Source: Bdellovibrio sp.
Lineage (GTDB): Bacteria > Bdellovibrionota > Bdellovibrionia > Bdellovibrionales > UBA1609
Assembly: GCA_003694355.1 (NCBI GenBank)
Contig: RFKI01000139.1
Span: forward strand, 1-10,348
Reading direction: 5' to 3'
DNA length: 10,348 nt
The translations under genes and the position numbers were made by a program. Numbering within the stretch: position 1 is the stretch's first letter; every line of letters begins with the position of its first letter. This document shows, piece by piece, positions 7,936 through 10,348 of this stretch. The notes under the pieces were generated by a model that saw only the letters and a list, made by a program, of their open reading frames with translations, made no database searches and had not been told where the DNA came from.

Positions 7936-8490
7936 TCATTTTCTGAAAAAAACCCCTGTCCTCATTTGAGTTGCTGGAACAAGGTGTCTTAAGTAACTGG
8001 AATTTTTAATGGAAAATGGTTGCAAAGGAGTGGATGAAATTCTCTTTTCCAAGCTCAGATGGTTCCCGACCTCTTCTTTTCTTTCTTTAATGCTTCGCAT
8101 TAAAAGGTACTTCAAAATCTGGCTCATCTCCTCTGGATCACTTTGCTTCACAAACTGAAGAATCTTTTGATCATTAAGAGATTGTTGCTTGAGATACACC
8201 TCCACATATTCTTCAACACCAAAACTTCTTGAAATCTCTACACTTTTTTTAGCCTTTAAGAGTTGTTGATGCAGCTTTTCAGTTGCCGCCTCTCCATTCA
8301 CCTTTGTTCTATTATATAATCTGGCATACTGGTTCTGAGCTGAAGAGATCTGTTGCAATTTCCACTGCTTAAAGCTCAGCAAAGACGACGTCTCTTTTCC
8401 CCATCCTTGTTGAGAAAAAATCATAAGAAAAAGGCCACAAACCACAAATGTCTTTAAAAGTATCTTCTTGCTGCTGAGGTTTTTTCTCAT
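7936..8490 (-). CDS. Secreted, mainly helical protein of unknown function (184 aa)
   Basis: I do not recognise this protein. The frame extends upstream to a TTG at 8586, but ATG 8490 has AAGGAG 9 nt upstream and opens a signal peptide: basic MRKNLSSKK, hydrophobic core TFVVCGLFLMIF (14-25), probable cleavage near G31. The Cys in the core is not in a lipobox. The mature part is rich in Lys, Glu, Gln and Ser with helix-like stretches at about 35-60, 68-85, 93-115 and 119-140, then a Ser/Pro-containing tail with basic residues near the end (GVFFRK). It therefore looks periplasmic or secreted. It lies 185 nt upstream of groES on the same strand, and no hairpin terminator separates them, so read-through into groESL is possible. 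A sigma-54-like site lies 55 nt or more upstream of the start. Confidence 0.75.
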   Translation of the reverse strand: MRKNLSSKKILLKTFVVCGLFLMIFSQQGWGKETSSLLSFKQWKLQQISSAQNQYARLYNRTKVNGEAATEKLHQQLLKAKKSVEISRSFGVEEYVEVYLKQQSLNDQKILQFVKQSDPEEMSQILKYLLMRSIKERKEEVGNHLSLEKRISSTPLQPFSIKNSSYLRHLVPATQMRTGVFFRK

Positions 8491-8499
8491 TCTTACTCG

Positions 8500-8505
8500 C
8501 TCCTT
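8500..8505 (-). promoter_or_regulatory. Ribosome binding site fixing the start at 8490
   Basis: AAGGAG on the minus strand, 9 nt before ATG 8490. It supports this start over the in-frame TTG at 8586, which would place 32 uncharged-to-basic residues before the signal peptide. Confidence 0.7.
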
Positions 8506-8545
8506 ACAACCAACGTTCCTAAAAACATCCTCTCTAAACCCTTTA

Positions 8546-8560
8546 TCAAGCTCTATGCCA
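8546..8560 (-). promoter_or_regulatory. Weak sigma-54-like promoter upstream of the 184-aa secreted protein
   Basis: The minus strand reads TGGCAT-AGAGC-TTGA. The spacing is correct and the -24 GG is present, but the last base of the -24 block and the normally invariant C of the -12 GC are both changed. The predicted start near 8534 would leave a leader of about 44 nt. No activator palindrome like that at 1090-1114 is seen upstream. Confidence 0.3.
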
Positions 8561-8590
8561 AAAACGCTGACTTTAAGCTGAAGCAAAGCC

Positions 8591-8993
8591 TGTACAGATA
8601 ATGCTAAGAGAACATAATAATGCTGCTCAGTTCTCCAAGTTACGAGGAAGGCTTAAAGGAAAAAAAACGCACAGAAAATCCTCTCCTCTTCTGGGATTTA
8701 ATGAAAGGGTGAAAAATGAAACTTACTGAAATGATTATGTTTTTTATAAAAGACAGAAGTCTTATTTACAAGAAAGTAACTACACTCCTAAGAAAATCAC
8801 TGCGAACCAGTTATCTAGTTTTAAAAAAACGTAAATCCCCCCAAAAACCCGTTGATCTGCCCATATCCCCAAACATATTTCATAACCTTCTCCGTTATCC
8901 CGGAAAAAATAACAAAAAAACAAACATTTTTCGGCACTTACCCCTACCCCCACAGAGCCTCCCATGCTAAATCTCTCATAAAGAGGGGAGATC
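8591..8993. other. Gene-poor, C-rich interval upstream of rmuC
   Basis: No RNA gene, repeat or confident protein gene is seen here. A possible plus-strand promoter is TGTACA (8591-8596), 16 bp, CATAAT (8613-8618), which would give rmuC a leader of about 370 nt. An 84-codon frame (8716-8970, +) begins after a GGTGA and encodes a Lys/Arg-rich, then Pro-rich sequence without signal peptide or recognisable domain; it may be chance. From about 8836 to 8970 the plus strand is notably rich in short C-runs (such as CCCCCC, CCCC and CCCCC) and poor in G. Confidence 0.4.
8716..8970 (+). CDS. Possible small basic protein (84 aa), doubtful
   Basis: The case for this gene is thin. ATG 8716 follows GGTGA by 3 nt, and the stop lies 23 nt before rmuC, an operon-like spacing. 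The product would be strongly basic in its first half (KKVTTLLRKSLR, VLKKRKSPQK) and Pro-rich at the end (PLPPQSLPC). It has no signal peptide, no clear membrane segment and no family that I know, and its C-run codons reflect the local base bias. It may be only a leader region of rmuC. Confidence 0.2.
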   Translation: MKLTEMIMFFIKDRSLIYKKVTTLLRKSLRTSYLVLKKRKSPQKPVDLPISPNIFHNLLRYPGKNNKKTNIFRHLPLPPQSLPC

Positions 8994-10238
8994 ATGGATC
9001 CAATCACCATCACTCTAAGCCTTTGTCTGGCCTTTTTGTTAGCACTTTGGCTCATATCACTTAAGAAACTGAAATCACTAAAGGAGTCTAAAATTCGACT
9101 AGAAGCTCAAAACCAGGCCCTTCAACAACAGCTAGAAGACCGGGAGAGGACTCAAGAAAACATACTGAACCTGCTGGAGCTCAAGTTTGGCGACATGGCT
9201 CAAAAGGCCCTTGAAGGCAGTAACCAACAATTCCTTAATTTAGCCAAAGCCTTTCTGGAAAAAGAGCAAGTTCAAAGCCAACACCTGCTGGATCAAAAAG
9301 CCCAATCCATTTCACAGCTTATAGAGCCCCTTAAAGAACAACTCCACCAATACCATCAATATATAAACCTCCTAGAAAAGGAGCGACAAAAATCTTATGT
9401 TACAGTAGAAAATGAACTTAAACGAGTGGCTGAACTCAATGCCAAACTCACTGAAGAGACTGCGGCTCTTAAAAATGCCCTGAAAAAACCACATGTTAGA
9501 GGCCGCTGGGGAGAACTTCAGCTTAAAAGTTGCATTGAAATTGCCGGGATGTCCGAGTATGCCGATGTCACCTTCCAGAACACCTCTGAAGATGGGGCCT
9601 TTCGCCCAGATATGACTGTTCGAATGCCTGGAGGTCGTGTTGTCATCGTGGATGCTAAAACTCCCCTGGATGCTTTTATGTCGGCCCTGGAAGCCCCCAA
9701 TGAAGAACTCAGAAAGGCAGAAATGGCCCGCCATGGAAAACACATCAAAGAACACATTCGAAAACTTTCCTCAAAAGACTATGCAGAACAATTTAAAAAC
9801 TCTGCAGACTTCACCGTTCTCTTCTTACCCAATGAATCCTTTCTTTATGCGGCCTTAGAGGCAGAACCTGACATTATAGAGTATGCTCTGGAAAGAAAAA
9901 TTCTCATTGCCTCTCCCCCCACCTTAATTGGCCTTCTCAAAGTCATTCGGTATGGTTGGAATGAAGAACGCCTGGCTGAAAATGCTCAAAAAATTTCTGA
10001 AGCGGGCAAAGAACTTCATAAACGCGTTTGTGATTTTATGGATGCCTACCTACAAGTGGGCAAAAGCCTTGAAAAAGCCAAAACAGAATACGACAAAGGC
10101 TTTTCACGACTTAAAAGTCGTGTGCTCGTTCAAGCCAAAAAACTGGAGAACATGGGAGCCAAGAGCAAAAAAGACCTGCCCGCAGAAGTTTATCTGGATT
10201 TACCAGATGAAAAATCTTCAACAAAGAACACAAATTAG
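8994..10238 (+). CDS. rmuC: RmuC family protein (DNA recombination/rearrangement limiting factor)
   Basis: The 414 residues show the RmuC plan: an N-terminal membrane anchor (3-22), a long coiled-coil (about 24-165, with Lys/Glu/Gln heptads), and the RmuC domain (about 168-370). Conserved points are VRGRWGELQL (168-177), FRPDMTVRMPGG (203-214), VVIVDAKTPLDAF (216-228), FLPNESFLYAALE (277-289) and ASPPTLIGLLKVIRYGW (306-322). E174 with D220-x-K222 resembles a PD-(D/E)XK nuclease core, the fold proposed for the family. In E. coli RmuC limits inversion at short inverted repeats; its biochemical activity is poorly defined. AGAGGGGAG just upstream of ATG 8994 fixes the start. The C-terminal 40 residues are Lys-rich and not conserved. 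No clear terminator follows. Confidence 0.95.
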   Translation: MDPITITLSLCLAFLLALWLISLKKLKSLKESKIRLEAQNQALQQQLEDRERTQENILNLLELKFGDMAQKALEGSNQQFLNLAKAFLEKEQVQSQHLLDQKAQSISQLIEPLKEQLHQYHQYINLLEKERQKSYVTVENELKRVAELNAKLTEETAALKNALKKPHVRGRWGELQLKSCIEIAGMSEYADVTFQNTSEDGAFRPDMTVRMPGGRVVIVDAKTPLDAFMSALEAPNEELRKAEMARHGKHIKEHIRKLSSKDYAEQFKNSADFTVLFLPNESFLYAALEAEPDIIEYALERKILIASPPTLIGLLKVIRYGWNEERLAENAQKISEAGKELHKRVCDFMDAYLQVGKSLEKAKTEYDKGFSRLKSRVLVQAKKLENMGAKSKKDLPAEVYLDLPDEKSSTKNTN

Positions 10239-10348
10239 TCATTTTCACTATGGTCTCTTGTTTGCATCTCTTTTAAGAAGTGACATTTTCTGTTTAAAAA
10301 ACAAAAAACTTTCATAGCATTTTTCAAATCCACTCACCTTAACTGCCC

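Noticed and set aside
7920..7940. Two direct copies of TTCTCTCATT with period 11
   Set aside because: Only two short copies in low-complexity T/C-rich sequence at a gene end; not enough to call a repeat element.
7936..8586. Extended start at TTG 8586 for the secreted 184-aa protein
   Set aside because: It would bury the signal peptide 32 residues inside; AAGGAG precedes ATG 8490.
8780..9055. Minus-strand open frame across the rmuC start
   Set aside because: It overlaps the well-supported rmuC N-terminus, has no ribosome site and no recognisable features; an antisense shadow.
9372..9757. Minus-strand open frames inside rmuC
   Set aside because: They are antisense to the conserved RmuC domain and read as its reverse complement.

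Overview
The window looks like chromosomal DNA from an AT-rich Gram-negative bacterium (roughly 40% GC by eye). It encodes GroES/GroEL, RmuC, a DedA-family membrane protein, a CheY-like receiver, an M28 peptidase and two outer-membrane beta-barrel proteins with signal peptides. The stand-alone receiver coupled to a small membrane-anchored protein, a sigma-54-type promoter and the mix of unfamiliar envelope proteins would suit a Bdellovibrionota or other delta-proteobacterial lineage. This placement is an inference; no marker here fixes it. There is no rRNA, tRNA, IS element, phage gene or CRISPR array.

Layout, left to right. 1-1047 (+) is the 3' part of an M28 metallopeptidase with a C-terminal PDZ domain; its start lies outside the window. 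1048-1224 is a regulatory interval: a perfect 25-nt palindrome centred about 104 bp upstream of the predicted start site of a close-to-consensus sigma-54 (-24/-12) promoter. The promoter faces a 68-residue secreted, strongly basic peptide (1225-1431, +). Converging on it from the right is a two-gene unit on the minus strand: a CheY-like receiver (1819-2208) and a membrane-anchored hypothetical (1434-1826), overlapping by 8 nt. A DedA protein (2259-2912, +) diverges from the receiver. Its 3' end overlaps by 29 bp the 3' end of a minus-strand beta-barrel protein (2884-4053). That gene diverges, over 66 bp, from a 523-residue protein with a TolB/CsgG-like periplasmic part and a C-terminal barrel (4120-5691, +). 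A bidirectional terminator (5718-5751) separates this from groEL and groES (minus, 5792-7750). Upstream of groES on the same strand is a small secreted protein of unknown function (7936-8490). A gene-poor, C-rich interval (8491-8993) leads to rmuC (8994-10238, +).

Functionally the window mixes housekeeping genes (the chaperonin and the DNA-maintenance protein RmuC) with envelope genes (DedA, two barrel proteins, several secreted products). The most notable feature is the apparently complete sigma-54 control module in front of the small cationic secreted peptide. A weaker sigma-54-like site precedes the second small secreted protein. The plus strand carries more C than G in most stretches I counted, including within plus-strand genes. 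This suggests that the minus strand, which carries groESL, is the replication leading strand.
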